Assembly: GCF_000209165.1 (NCBI RefSeq) | Contig: NC_009068.1 | Coordinates: forward strand, 1,240,001 to 1,304,000 | Source of the DNA: Scheffersomyces stipitis CBS 6054 | Taxonomy: Eukaryota > Ascomycota > Pichiomycetes > Serinales > Debaryomycetaceae | DNA length: 64,000 nucleotides | Direction: 5' to 3' | In this document: one piece after another, positions 1-10,722 of the stretch | How positions within the stretch are numbered: the first letter of the stretch is position 1 | Layout: every line of letters starts with the position of its first letter | Notes under the pieces: model-generated | Told to the model about the DNA's origin: nothing | Seen by the model: the letters and a program-made list of their open reading frames with translations, nothing else | Databases searched by the model: none | Translations under genes and position numbers: made by a program

Positions 1-546
1 ATCAATTTCTTCATTATTATCATCATTCAAATCCTCGTACTCCTCGTTGTTTGCATCGTCTTCGTTCAACTTCAAGATTGCCCTTCCCTTTCTACTGGTA
101 GTTTTAATGCCATGAAGTGGTGCTACGGTTGTGGCATTGAGCATCTTCAACGAGCCAGTCGATTTGTTGGAACGAATCAGCTGGTTGGAAACAGTCTTTG
201 TCAACGGCTGCAATCCCAGTATTTTTGTGAACGAACGATTATTTCTCTTCAAAGCCCCAGTGCTTCTGGTCTTGATGAGGACATCTGAAGACTTGGACCG
301 ATTCATTGAAGGACGAGCACCGGTATGTTTGGCCAGTGTCAGCAAACTCGTCACAAGCTTGTTGTGGGACATCAGCCGGTTGTGAACCTTTAGCTTGGAA
401 TTGCCGTGATACTGTTTTTTGTTGGAATTGGAAGGTACAAAAGATGGAGTTGCAGAGCCACTGGTAGGGCCACCGGATCGTCCGCGGCCGGGCTCCGGCT
501 GCTGTTGCGTGGACGTCGCCCCGGCAGATGCGGCATTGGTGTACAT
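1..546 (-). CDS. Partial gene, Tco89-like TORC1 subunit (N-terminal 182 codons)
   Basis: An open minus-strand frame runs from an ATG at 546 off the left edge of the window, so only the N-terminus is present. The protein is Ser/Thr/Asn-rich and basic, then turns acidic (NEDDANNEEYEDLNDD-type stretch) at the edge. Phospho-site-like blocks (SKSSDVLIKTRS, then NKSTGSLK) followed by the acidic run match the order I know from the N-terminus of Saccharomyces Tco89, a TOR complex 1 subunit at the vacuole membrane. The similarity is patchy and low-complexity, so the name is tentative. The frame stays open upstream to another ATG at 645, which would add 33 residues. At least five CTG codons occur in this short stretch; read as Ser they would make it still more Ser-rich. 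A TCACGTGA site lies about 130 bp upstream of the chosen start. Confidence 0.45.
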   Translation of the reverse strand, partial: MYTNAASAGATSTQQQPEPGRGRSGGPTSGSATPSFVPSNSNKKQYHGNSKLKVHNRLMSHNKLVTSLLTLAKHTGARPSMNRSKSSDVLIKTRSTGALKRNNRSFTKILGLQPLTKTVSNQLIRSNKSTGSLKMLNATTVAPLHGIKTTSRKGRAILKLNEDDANNEEYEDLNDDNNEEID

Positions 547-673
547 GGCAGTTGGGAACGCCGGAGCTGCTATATTTGCTTGTAAAAACGAAAGAGTTGT
601 GAAGAACTTCAAGAAAGTATGACATATTGTTTTACTATGGCACATAAATTGAATGGACTAGAAGGCGGGAGTA

Positions 674-681
674 TCACGTGA
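674..681. promoter_or_regulatory. E-box / CDEI-like octamer TCACGTGA upstream of the Tco89-like gene
   Basis: A perfect 8-bp palindrome about 130 bp upstream of the ATG at 546. TCACGTG is the known binding core of Cbf1-type bHLH factors. The same octamer sits at a similar distance upstream of RPF2, NUP133 and SGO1 in this window. Function is inferred from sequence and position only. Confidence 0.4.
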
Positions 682-2364
682 TTCGCGAACTAGTGCGATT
701 CTATGGTTTGGAGTTTTTCATTTTTCAGCTCGAGAGTGTGCGCATTAAATTTAAATGTTAGCTATGACTAAAACTTGATTATGCCTAACTACTATTCTCT
801 ATTATTTAGTGTCAACTAAGCCAATCGACACATACACAGAGAATCCATTAAATAACATTCAGTCCACCTGTGCAATTCCCATTTGTGAAGTTCCATCCCT
901 TAGCATGGACTTTTTGTGATTTCGAGGGAACTTCTTTAAGCAAATAGATCTCGGATATGCGTAGTGAAATGTAAGTAAAGCTAACATAATGTCTAATCTG
1001 TACAATATTACTCTCAATAAAATAGAATATACTAAAATCAGCGAACATCTGAGTTGCTATAAATCGGTTTATGACGACAACTTGTTAATTTTGTGAAACA
1101 CATCTGGGTTGGGCACTTTGATTGATATTTTAGTCAATATTTGCAATTAATGCCTTGATTCAGTCATTATCCACTGTCAAGGATTTTACAATAACTGTAA
1201 GATAGGATATTACATTGCACATTGTAGCCATTTGAACTTAATATTGATTATTAAATAGTTAAAGAGATTGGGATATTGCCGGGCTGGATTGCAGTTGTTT
1301 GAATTGAACAAACGCAATGAACCACATCGACAATTTCTTAATCTCTGGCAGTAAAATTGCATAACTGACGAACGTTTCTCTTTTTTTCTCTTTCTTGAAT
1401 TTGTTTTAAACAAATTTCGGCAGAAGTTCCCCAATAAAGATATTACATTTGAATATAGAACTGACAACTCTTTTTTATCTATTTATTTGTTTGTTATCTC
1501 AGATTTTGGAACTTTTGCCTATCTAAACTATTAATGTCGGTTATGCAGGTACATATTATTTTTTGTCAAACAAAAAAGCACCGCACAAATTGCAACCGTC
1601 GAAAAATCCTAGAGACAAGTGATTCAATTTGCTAGGATCATGTCAACAATAGTAACAAAGATTAAATCCAAGAAAAAAAAATGCATTATACAGTGTTTTC
1701 GTGGAGTACGAATGCAGAAATCCAATTACAGAATGAAAACTCCCAAGTATATCTTCAGAAATGAGTTCTTTCTGACTTTTGTTGGTGCGTTCAAACAACA
1801 AACTGTAGTCATAGATTCTCTAGCTCATTCAAGAAAAGAGTATTTAAGATTTTCGAAATCTCTTCCAGAGTTCCAGGCAGCACACTTAAAAACACATGCC
1901 ATGGTCGTTATTGAGAGAGACTAGTAAATTGCTTCTTCTCTATATACTTCTTGCGTTTCTTCTTCTCTGGATTTACTACTCATTATACCACCACTTCAAG
2001 GTAAGCTGAACCAATATATACTATGTTTGCAAAAAGCTCGACTTTTCCAAGAGTGCTGTTAATAGCATGAATGTCAGAATCAACCTTATTGAAACTTTGG
2101 TCTGAAGTCCAATCAGCACTAATAGAGATACTAGTTGTGAGAATTTTTTAAAGACTGCAGCACAACGCAAATTTACAAATATCGGAATATTTAGAAGGTG
2201 AAAATCTTCACAGACATGCACAATCAAATAAATAGTTCCAATCTCTTTGGCAGGTACTTCAACTAGTTAGGAATTCCAAAAGTACTTCATATGTATAGTA
2301 AGAGTCGGATATCCTCATATTAGGACTAGTCTAACCATCCCTCAGATACTCGGAATGTAATTAT

Positions 2365-3374
2365 TCAGATATTGGATCTTGAAGCTTTCAGGTTAAGATC
2401 ATTTATGTTATAATATAATGAGGGCAAGAAGTTCGATTTGATGTTCAAGGAGATGGGTCCATCATAGTATGTACCGTCCGACTCCATGTGACATGTGTAA
2501 ACTGGATCAGGGAAACATATGGAAAGGAGTTCTCGAGTCAACATTAGGAAATATGAATTTCCTACAGACAAGTTCCATCTTTGTGGTGGCCCAGTCCTGC
2601 AATAAAGCTCCATTGCATAAAACTCTTATCAAGAATTATAGCGACATTACAAATACAAGACCACTCCAATTGATAGAACATCATATTTACAAAGGTATCT
2701 GAATTAGACAATGTTAAGATACTGTCATATCTAGAACCATTTCTTGCCCATTGGTCTTTCATTGTGCTGAGTACCAAGGCGAAGAATTTAGAGCCGTTTC
2801 TCATTTGGGACTTTCCTACTTTGGGGAGAAAACGACTATTTCATCTGATCTCCGCTATTTCTGGAACATCTAAAAATGGACCAATTATTTTTGACACTGC
2901 GTGGCACACATGTATTCCAATTGAATCAATTTTTCACTTTAGTTCAACTGAAGTCATTAGAAACAACTGAAACATTTTCGATATCGTTGTGTAGTCGATT
3001 CCAACTAGTTCTGTTATTGTTCCACGAAGTGCATACTTGAACCCGATAACGGCCCAATTCAAATATCCTGACCTCAAGCGAATGTCACCATATCGTCCTA
3101 TTACATGAAACGGATACTAACAAGTCCAAACGAGAACGTCTCTTGGCAATCCGTTTGGCACCCCCATTATAATGCTTCCAATATAAAATTGAAATATTTG
3201 AAATATTATTGCCAACGTGAGCGGAAAATAAAGTTGCATACAAAAAGGCTTTTGACGCAAAATAAATACGATTAATGGGATACCTATTTCTGTTAACTGT
3301 GCCTGCAACTCATTGGTTGGGCACTTTTGCTGTAATATTTGCTGTAATATCATCTCGTATATTTCTATAGCCAA
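2365..3374 (-). pseudogene. Possible decayed membrane-protein gene (unidentified)
   Basis: Three successive minus-strand open stretches are separated by stops and frame changes. The first (from about 3374) carries a hydrophobic helix-like run around FPLTLAIIFQIFQFYIGS. The second (near 3090-2970) reads like GYLNWAVIGFKYAL and ends at a stop. The third (from about 2804) contains another hydrophobic run. This pattern fits an old inactivated transporter-like gene, but I cannot name a family and chance open frames in AT-rich DNA could give part of it. Confidence is low. Confidence 0.2.
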
Positions 3375-4001
3375 CCTAGGCTTAGGTTGCTTATCTGCTC
3401 ATGTTTCACCTCGAATCTAACTATCCCCCACTGATTCAATAGCGTCGTTTCATGTCTGACATGGACAATCTTTGACTTACATGAGGCGCACCAGTTTCGG
3501 TAACAACTTACTCATTTGATCCAATATATGGAATCCTATTGTTCCCCTTAATTCACATCAACATCGGAGGGCACGTGTATTACCCGATCTCCTAGAATGC
3601 TCCTATTAATTGTTGCCTTACATTGATTCCTCCATACAGCCCCAAGACTCGATTAGACATGGCTTTGCAGCGTATCATTCCTCCTTTTAAGGACACAAAC
3701 CGTACTTTTCAGGAACCAAGCTCCAATTGTCCTGAATGCAATCAAAATTTTTCACTCCTCTCGATTGTCGGCAAAGTAAAATAGCATAAGCGGCTCTGAC
3801 TATTAGTGGCATGCCAGCTAGGATGAACTCCTTAAAAGGGGGATCCCATAAATCATGATTGTATCAGCTTGTCTATAAATACCAAGCACATTCCTTGGAG
3901 TTCCTTATCAGAATGGTTTCCTAATCGGTAAGGTTGCTTTATATTTTCCGAACATTACAGGCCAGAAAAAATATTGCTTTTAGCAGCTAAGGATTCATAT
4001 A

Positions 4002-6128
4002 ATGTTGGTGAAAAATCTTGTCCTCACCTCTTTGACCTTGGCTTCGTCCGTGTTGGGACATTCCTTGCCAGGCAGAGACTCTCTTCTGTTGCAATTGGCT
4101 GCTAGAGCCACAAACCCAATTGATTCCGTATACAACGACTTGGGTGATACTGAAATCGATTGGATCAACGACAACTTGAAGCCTTTGACGGCGTTCAATG
4201 GAACCAAGTGTGACGCTTGTAAAAACAAGCTCAAATACGGTCAACAATTGATCCTCGACAACCCAGACAAGAAGCACTTAGTTTCGTTGCTTTTGTTCAA
4301 GTACTGTTTGTTCCAGAACAACGGGACTGAATCCAAGTGCGACAACCTTGAGTTCTTTGTCACCACCAACTCCAAGAACTTCGAAGCTTTCACCGATAAC
4401 TACGACTCTGGTGTTGTCTCTGGTACCACTATCAACTTCTACGACAACGATTTACTTCATGTTCTCCAGCTCTTGAACACCTCCTCCGACTTGGACCTTT
4501 CTTACTACTGTGCCTACAAGTCCGGCGGTTGCAAAGTCCCAGAAACTCCCGATGTCGAAGAATTGTACGGAATCTCGTCGTGGTGGCCTGAAAAGCAAGA
4601 TATCCATAAGTCCGAGCCACAATACGCTAACAATTCCGAAATATTCAATGTCTTGCATGTCACCGATTTGCATATCCAATTGAGATACAAGTTGGGTACT
4701 GAATCCAACTGTTCTGTTACCCCATGTTGTTTACCTGAGTCCTTCAACAAGGAAGTATTGCCAGGTAAAGACTATAACTTTACTGACTACTACAAGTCGT
4801 TGGACCCATCCTTGGGTGACGACATTCGTTTGTCATTCTACCCAGACGCCCACTACGATGACGCTGATAACTACGTTGCTGGTGAATATTATGACTTCCC
4901 TAAACACAGGGGCTGGAACTTCAACACAGTCCCAGCTGGTACCTTCGGTGCTTACCAATGTGATTCCCCAGAAATCTTGTTGAACAACTCCTTCAAGTAC
5001 ATCAGCCAAGCCCATGCTGACAAGAACTTCGAATTTACTGTTTTCACTGGTGATTTAGTTGACCACGATGTCGCTCACTGTGACCCTGAAACCACTAAGA
5101 CTGCTGAAATCAAATCTTTCAACATTATGAAGCACTACTTGAAGAATATTCCAGTGTTCCCATCTTTGGGTAACCACGACACATTCCCATACGGCCAAGT
5201 TTCTCCAATCAAGTATGACTTCAACAACTCCTACGACTGGAATACTGATTTGATGAGTGAATTGTGGGTTAACAACGCCTGGTTGCCAGAGGAACTGACT
5301 CAACAAATCAAGACTCACTACAGTGGTTTCTCCTACGTCACTGATAGAGGCTTGAAGGTTATCTCCTTGAACTCCAACTGTTACTATCAAAAGAACTTGT
5401 GGTCTTATATTGACATTTCCACGAACCCAGATTTGTTCGGTCAATGGGAATTCTTGGTCAATGAATTGATTGAATCGGAAAAGATCGGCCAAAGAGTCTG
5501 GATCATGGCTCACATTCCAGTTACTGACTACGACACCTTACCACTTCAATCTAGAATCTTCGGTAAGATTGTTGAAAGATTCTCCCCATACACTATTGCT
5601 AACATCTTCTACGGCCACACTCATCAGGATCAATTCCATATTCTCTACTCTTCTGACTCAGCCGAAGACGCTTCTAATATTGTCAATATGGCTTGGGTTG
5701 CCCAATCTATTACTCCATTGGGTGGTAGTTATAATCCATCGTGGAGATACTACGAAGTTGAAAACGAAAGTTTCAACATTATCAACTCATTCAACTATTT
5801 CACCAGATTAAACGAAACTTTCGTCAACGGTGGTGGTGAACCAGCTTGGCAATTTGAGTATTCAGCCAGAGACACGTTTGATCCTAATGGAGAATGGCCA
5901 GTTAGAGCTCCACTTAATGCTACCTTCTGGGACAAGTTCGTCGTACAAAACTTGAAGAACGAATCTAACATCGAGTTCAACCAATTGTACACTGATATCC
6001 AATACAGATATGGTCCTGAGGTTCCAGTCTGCAAGAATGGAACCGTTGTCTCTGACGACTGTTACAACGAAAACTACTGTATCGTCGCTAACTTCTACTC
6101 TGATGACTACAACGATTGTCTTAGATAA
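4002..6128 (+). CDS. Secreted acid sphingomyelinase-like phosphodiesterase
   Basis: This 708-residue protein has an N-terminal signal peptide (about residues 1-20, ending in VLGHSLP) and many N-X-S/T glycosylation sequons, so it should be secretory, vacuolar or extracellular. Residues about 66-115 have the spaced cysteines of a saposin-B-like domain (CDAC...C). A calcineurin-like metallophosphoesterase domain follows, with all five motif blocks intact: DLH (222-224), GDLVDHD (350-356), GNHD (390-393), AH (503-504) and GHTH (538-541), which bind two metal ions. The saposin plus metallophosphatase order is that of acid sphingomyelinases, which hydrolyse sphingomyelin-type phosphodiesters. The natural yeast substrate is not established; inositol phosphosphingolipids or glycerophosphodiesters are possible. 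It stands alone between two gaps of 2 kb or more. Confidence 0.85.
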   Translation: MLVKNLVLTSLTLASSVLGHSLPGRDSLLLQLAARATNPIDSVYNDLGDTEIDWINDNLKPLTAFNGTKCDACKNKLKYGQQLILDNPDKKHLVSLLLFKYCLFQNNGTESKCDNLEFFVTTNSKNFEAFTDNYDSGVVSGTTINFYDNDLLHVLQLLNTSSDLDLSYYCAYKSGGCKVPETPDVEELYGISSWWPEKQDIHKSEPQYANNSEIFNVLHVTDLHIQLRYKLGTESNCSVTPCCLPESFNKEVLPGKDYNFTDYYKSLDPSLGDDIRLSFYPDAHYDDADNYVAGEYYDFPKHRGWNFNTVPAGTFGAYQCDSPEILLNNSFKYISQAHADKNFEFTVFTGDLVDHDVAHCDPETTKTAEIKSFNIMKHYLKNIPVFPSLGNHDTFPYGQVSPIKYDFNNSYDWNTDLMSELWVNNAWLPEELTQQIKTHYSGFSYVTDRGLKVISLNSNCYYQKNLWSYIDISTNPDLFGQWEFLVNELIESEKIGQRVWIMAHIPVTDYDTLPLQSRIFGKIVERFSPYTIANIFYGHTHQDQFHILYSSDSAEDASNIVNMAWVAQSITPLGGSYNPSWRYYEVENESFNIINSFNYFTRLNETFVNGGGEPAWQFEYSARDTFDPNGEWPVRAPLNATFWDKFVVQNLKNESNIEFNQLYTDIQYRYGPEVPVCKNGTVVSDDCYNENYCIVANFYSDDYNDCLR

Positions 6129-8090
6129 ATGTCAGCTTCAGGGTTGTTGTGTATTCGGTGGTACGGAAATTGAATTTCCCTACCATTATTAACTACTATT
6201 ATTTTATTCTTCAATTACGTGTTTGCGTTATCATTTCGTTCGGATTAGGCTCGTTGCCTATCCAAAAGTCCAAAAAAACTAGACTAGCTTATATTTAGAT
6301 TGTTTTGAAGGGGTGTTTTTAAAAAGTTGGGAGGGTGATAGATGTTCAGGGAGTTTTTATCTTTATTTAGAGTATATACAACAACTTGATGTTTCTTTCT
6401 ACAGTAACTAGTATGTAATTTGCAAGGAAGGTATAGATTTGAGAATTTCATGCATACTATATATTTGTTCTCCTGCATTATCGCGATAAAATTAGCCTCA
6501 CACAAAACGCACAAATCAAATTACTCAACTATTTTTATCAGTTTTAACAGATCATACCTAAATCAACCTATTTATGCTTCCATAAATGCCCAAAAAGTCC
6601 AGAAACGTAACTTGGTGCACTAACAAATCTTTCTGGTCAAGTTCTTGCCAATACATTCATATGCCAAATAAGTATTTGTTATTTCTACTGGGATTCAGTC
6701 CATTTTTTTGTATTTGTAATCGTAGCCCCCTTTTTTCTTAGCATCTTGTAGGCAGCGCGGGTTTAGAACTAGCTGATTTCGGATTTATTCAATATTCCCA
6801 ATACATACTGAAATCGTATTCATGAAATCCAGTGGGCAAGTGTTTTCCGACCCAACTTCACGAACAATGCAAATAAGTTGTAATTGCTTCAGCAAAGCTT
6901 AGATCTTGCTAGGCGGAATAAGCTGGTAGACTTCAAAAAAATTCACTTTTTATCTATATTACGGATTTCCCTATAATACCAATACGGCACTTGTGAGATC
7001 ATACCAGGATGTATCTGCGTATATAGGGTTTAGGACTCAATTGAGTTTGCTTTGAATAATTTATCTTCAAAGATGAGAAATGCCCATCAAAATTGCTACT
7101 TACTCGAATTTACCCAGACGTAAGCTCCTCTCTATCTTTTTATTTGGGCTGGACGTTTCTGTTTTGGCAGATGAGAATTTCATCTGTGGCTGCCTATAGT
7201 TTATGTCTAATTGTTCCGAGCTTTAGACTGCGAAACTAATACATGCTGCGGAAATTGTTGTACATTTAGGATTCAAATACTCTCTAACACATGAAAGAGA
7301 TGAACTCCGTATTAGGTAACCGAGAAAGAAAAGTTTTGTTTACTGTGGAGTATGAAAAGAGCCTCTTGGATTCATTTTGCTCAATTCAGTTCGAAAGTGA
7401 TCCAATCATTGTCATGATAACTGTTGTTTTCTCCACGTCTTTCCTGAATTACAGTGTTATCTCTCTTAACCTTACCTAAATATGTATTTCGGCATGCAGC
7501 AAACTTCGTTCACGAACTGTTGATCCTCCTTTTCATTTGTTCTCTTCAAGTACGCTCTATTGTGGATCTAGGAATATAATTGCACCATGAATTTTCACGT
7601 ATTTTTTTACCCAATTAACTAGAAGGTATACAGATTCCGCTTTCTGTCAAGACAAGAACGTCGGGGCATTCTTGCTTATAATTGACGTTCCGGCCGACAG
7701 GCTCTTAATTCATCTTTTACCCCCCATTGAGTCTTCTCTAGTGGAGAATCCTTCCTATAGATTAGAGCCACCACAAAAATTGTGGATGCGAAAAATTCAC
7801 AATAGGTGCATGAACCTTATCAACAGATTCTACACTACTTAATATGGACAGCTCGTTTACACTACTCGGTGTTAATGGATTCGTTGACAGGTTGGAAATA
7901 TTTCTCATTGTGGTGGCTATAAGTAGCCTGATAGTTGTAGATCATTGTCGAATCGATTAGTAATCAGGGGCCCTTAGCATTCAAAAATGATTTAAAAGCG
8001 CAAAGATTAGCCACTAGATAGCATGTCTAAATTGATTAAATTTTGATTAGATAGATTCACTCTAATTGAATTCTGTTAAACAAAAAGAAA
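6129..8090. other. Intergenic region, about 2 kb
   Basis: This AT-rich region lies between the phosphodiesterase and the JLP1-type dioxygenase. It has only frames of 76 codons or fewer without recognisable content. It presumably holds the 3' end of the first gene and the promoter of the second. I recognise no RNA gene, repeat or mobile element in it. Confidence 0.6.
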
Positions 8091-9365
8091 ATGGCTCCTC
8101 CTGCTGCTACCTCATCTTCCGCCCCAACTGAAGACGACATTGAACAAACCGTCAGAAAGTTGGCTGCCTTGAAGCCAATCGGCCACAGATTTTCCAACAA
8201 TGCTAAGACTGGTCCTCAATTGGAATGGTTAGCAAAGTTGCCAGAACCTGCTAGAAAAAGATTTGAAAAGGCAGGTATTGATTTGTCCAACGGTTATCCT
8301 GTTATTCCTAAATCGGAAGATATTCCAAAGTTTGTTGATGAAGCATTTGAAATCAGAAACAAGGACTATCCATACATTGAAAGGGGTGCAAATGCCGACC
8401 CTGAGAAGAAGGCATTGTTTGGAGCTGCCAAAGAAGTTAGACACTTGACCAAGCACCTTGGTACAGAAATTGTAGGTTTGCAGTTGAGCGACTTGAACGA
8501 CAAGCAAAAAGACGAATTGGCCTTGTTGGTGGCTGAAAGAGTTGTCGTCTTTTTCAGAAACCAAGACTTGTCTCCTCAGAAGCAATTGGAATTGGGTGAA
8601 TACTGGGGTCAAGTTGAAAGACACCCACAAGCTCCACACGTTCCATTGCCAATCCCTGAAGGTACTGAAACTATTGCCAAGGGTAGTGGTGTCAGTGTAA
8701 TCTGGAGAAAGTTTTTCAGCGAATTCTATGGATTCCCTGGTGGTTTCAGGAAGAAGTCCATCACCTCAGGCTGGCACACTGATTTGGTCCATGAGCATCA
8801 ACCAGCAGGTATCACCCACTTGCACAACGACACGATTCCAAAGACTGGAGGTGACACTGCATGGGCATCTGGTTATGCTGCATACGACAAGTTGTCTCCA
8901 GCCTTGCAAAAGTTCCTTGACGGAAAGACAGCTATCTACCGTTCCGCTCACCAGTACCTTGACCGTGAAAATCCATTGAAGGGACCAAAGTACATCGAAA
9001 GAGAGCACCCTATTGTGAGAACCCATCCTGCCACTGGCTGGAAGTACTTGTTCGTCAACAGATCCATGACTGACAGAATTGTGGGTTTGGAACCAGGTGA
9101 ATCCAAGGTTATTTTGGAGTACTTGTTCTCAGTCTACGAGAAGAACTTGGACATTCAAGTGAGATTCCAATGGCAACCTACAAACGAAGGCTTTGGAACT
9201 TCTGCTATCTGGGATAACAGAGTTTCTCAGCACAATGCTATTTCTGACTACGACTTCGATGGCGATGAACGTCATGGAACTAGAGTCACTTCTTTAGCTG
9301 AGCTTCCTTACTTCGACCCCAAGTCCAAGTCTCAAAGAGAAGCATTGGGCTTGTCGTTAGATTAG
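8091..9365 (+). CDS. JLP1: Fe(II)/2-oxoglutarate-dependent sulfonate dioxygenase (TauD family, Jlp1-like)
   Basis: This 424-residue cytosolic enzyme belongs to the TauD/TfdA family. In yeast, Jlp1 uses Fe(II), O2 and 2-oxoglutarate to cleave sulfonates and release sulfite as a sulfur source. The iron-binding facial triad is visible as HTD in GWHTDLVHE (His229, Asp231) and the distal His381 in SQHNAISDYD. Arginines in DERHGTRVT (394/398) fit the 2-oxoglutarate carboxylate site. Length is close to S. cerevisiae Jlp1 (412). The start follows an A-rich leader (aaaagaaaATGG). CTG-clade genomes carry several paralogs, so orthology to JLP1 and the exact substrate are inferred. It converges with CBC2, leaving about 90 bp between the stop codons. 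Confidence 0.82.
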   Translation: MAPPAATSSSAPTEDDIEQTVRKLAALKPIGHRFSNNAKTGPQLEWLAKLPEPARKRFEKAGIDLSNGYPVIPKSEDIPKFVDEAFEIRNKDYPYIERGANADPEKKALFGAAKEVRHLTKHLGTEIVGLQLSDLNDKQKDELALLVAERVVVFFRNQDLSPQKQLELGEYWGQVERHPQAPHVPLPIPEGTETIAKGSGVSVIWRKFFSEFYGFPGGFRKKSITSGWHTDLVHEHQPAGITHLHNDTIPKTGGDTAWASGYAAYDKLSPALQKFLDGKTAIYRSAHQYLDRENPLKGPKYIEREHPIVRTHPATGWKYLFVNRSMTDRIVGLEPGESKVILEYLFSVYEKNLDIQVRFQWQPTNEGFGTSAIWDNRVSQHNAISDYDFDGDERHGTRVTSLAELPYFDPKSKSQREALGLSLD

Positions 9366-9455
9366 TTTCCTGTCTTTTTTTACTTTTGAATTTGAATATT
9401 ATGTATACAATGCTATAGTACAAGATGTAGATGCTGGCAGTTGAACTCAAATGGC

Positions 9456-10097
9456 CTAGTTGCCTTCTGGATTGTAGGAATCGTAACCTGAAGAATCTCC
9501 AGGAATGTAAGATGAGGACTCATTATTTCTTTGTCCTCCAAATCCAAATCCACTGCCTCTTCCACCCCTAAAACCTCCTCTGGGTCCGCCTCGGCCACGG
9601 CCTCCTCTAAATCCTCTTCCTCTGGATCTGAATCCACCTCTGCCTCTGAAGCCACCCCTCTGTCCGTTTTCAGAACTTGCTTCTTGACTGGCTTGACCTC
9701 CATAAATGCCTCTACCGAACTGTCTTCCTTCTCTAAAACCAGGATCCAAATCAATTGACAAACTCTGACCGTCCAAAATGGTCTTTTGTAAGAACTTCAT
9801 AGCATTTAATGAACCCTCTTCTAACTTGTAAACTACAAAACAAAATCCGCAGGGCGTCAACTTGTTTCTGTCGAGTCCCATGATGATTCTATCGATGGAA
9901 CCACACTTCAGGAACAATTCGTGAATCTGTTCTTCTGTGGTGAAATGGGACAAGTTACCTACATAAACAGTTTTCAGATGTAACGATTTCTGTAGGTTAT
10001 CAAAGTTTTGTCTGCGCACAGCCCTTTTGATTAAATACTGCGAGGGCTTGTCTAGCCTCTCAGCTGAGTGGTTGTACTTCTCCTCAAGCAATTCCAT
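9456..10097 (-). CDS. CBC2: Nuclear cap-binding complex small subunit (CBP20)
   Basis: The product is 213 residues from the ATG at 10097. The open frame extends upstream, but the conserved family N-terminus (E-x-KYNHSAERLDKPSQYL) begins here. A single RRM (about 40-120) has RNP2 VYVGNL and RNP1 CGFCFVVY, followed by DLDPGFREGRQFGRG, the C-terminal lid that closes over the m7G cap in CBP20. Cbc2 pairs with Cbc1/Cbp80 to bind capped nascent transcripts in the nucleus and affects splicing, export and decay. The C-terminus is drawn out into a Gly/Arg-rich tail with many RGG/RGR repeats (about 145-195), a likely arginine-methylation and RNA-contact region that is longer than in S. cerevisiae as I recall it. 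Confidence 0.93.
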   Translation of the reverse strand: MELLEEKYNHSAERLDKPSQYLIKRAVRRQNFDNLQKSLHLKTVYVGNLSHFTTEEQIHELFLKCGSIDRIIMGLDRNKLTPCGFCFVVYKLEEGSLNAMKFLQKTILDGQSLSIDLDPGFREGRQFGRGIYGGQASQEASSENGQRGGFRGRGGFRSRGRGFRGGRGRGGPRGGFRGGRGSGFGFGGQRNNESSSYIPGDSSGYDSYNPEGN

Positions 10098-10722
10098 GTT
10101 GAGTTTTATAAAGAAAGTACAGTTCAGAGACTTGATAGTGAAAATTGAAGGACTGGTAGTAAGTACAAAATTGAGGTTCAAAGACGTGTGATACACAAAT
10201 GAGATTTTTCAGCTCTAAGATCAATGCATAGCTAGAGAGTCTGAAAGGAATGGCTGCGAAACCAGATAAATATGAAACATTTCCGAGAATTCTCATTGAT
10301 ATTGTTGCTAGAGTCTTTTCAATGAAAAGGGTGATCTTCATAAACTTTTTAAATTAGGCTTTTTGAAAGTCACATTTAAAACGTTGTATAGTATTGGTAA
10401 CTCTTTGAATTTGCAAACGAATTTTAACAAGGAATTCGCTAAATTTCTACAAAATACGATAAACTGATGAACGTTTTCTTTATATTTCTTTTCATTAGAC
10501 AGACAGCAATACACTTGATCAGTAACATTAATTTGCCCCAATTCTCTCCAATCATAACCATAACCTTTCACCATTCACCGATTTCATTGCAAATTCAGTC
10601 ACATGACCCAGGTCTACCTACATACCTATTTCCTGCAGTTCCGAGCCTGTAATATCTACGTATCCAAATCGACTCTTTTTCATAACTTACAACTTCCTCT
10701 TCACTGCAACGTCCATTCCAGT
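10098..10722. other. Divergent promoter region between CBC2 and SCY1
   Basis: This stretch of about 625 bp lies between the divergently transcribed CBC2 and SCY1 start codons. Frames extending from either gene into it lack family similarity, so I treat it as promoter and 5' leader DNA. No RNA gene or repeat was seen. Confidence 0.6.

Larger units (their letters stand above)
646..4001. other. Long intergenic region, about 3.4 kb, no intact gene
   Basis: This AT-rich stretch has only short open frames (up to about 100 codons), none recognisable. Between about 2365 and 3375, minus-strand frames encode hydrophobic segments broken by several stops and look like a decayed membrane-protein gene; this is listed separately as a possible relic. 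A TATA-like TATAAATA near 3873 probably serves the phosphodiesterase gene starting at 4002. I see no tRNA or LTR in it. Confidence 0.6.

Noticed and set aside
239..625. 128-codon minus-strand frame starting ATG at 625
   Set aside because: It overlaps the Tco89-like frame and is Cys-rich with no family resemblance; the other frame continues to the window edge with Ser/basic/acidic organisation.
5055..5513. 152-codon frame antisense to the sphingomyelinase-like gene
   Set aside because: It lies wholly opposite conserved catalytic-domain coding sequence with no features of its own.
10603..10722. In-frame upstream ATG that would extend SCY1 by 40 residues
   Set aside because: Scy1 similarity begins at the ATG at 10723; the extra residues are unconserved and lie in the divergent promoter.
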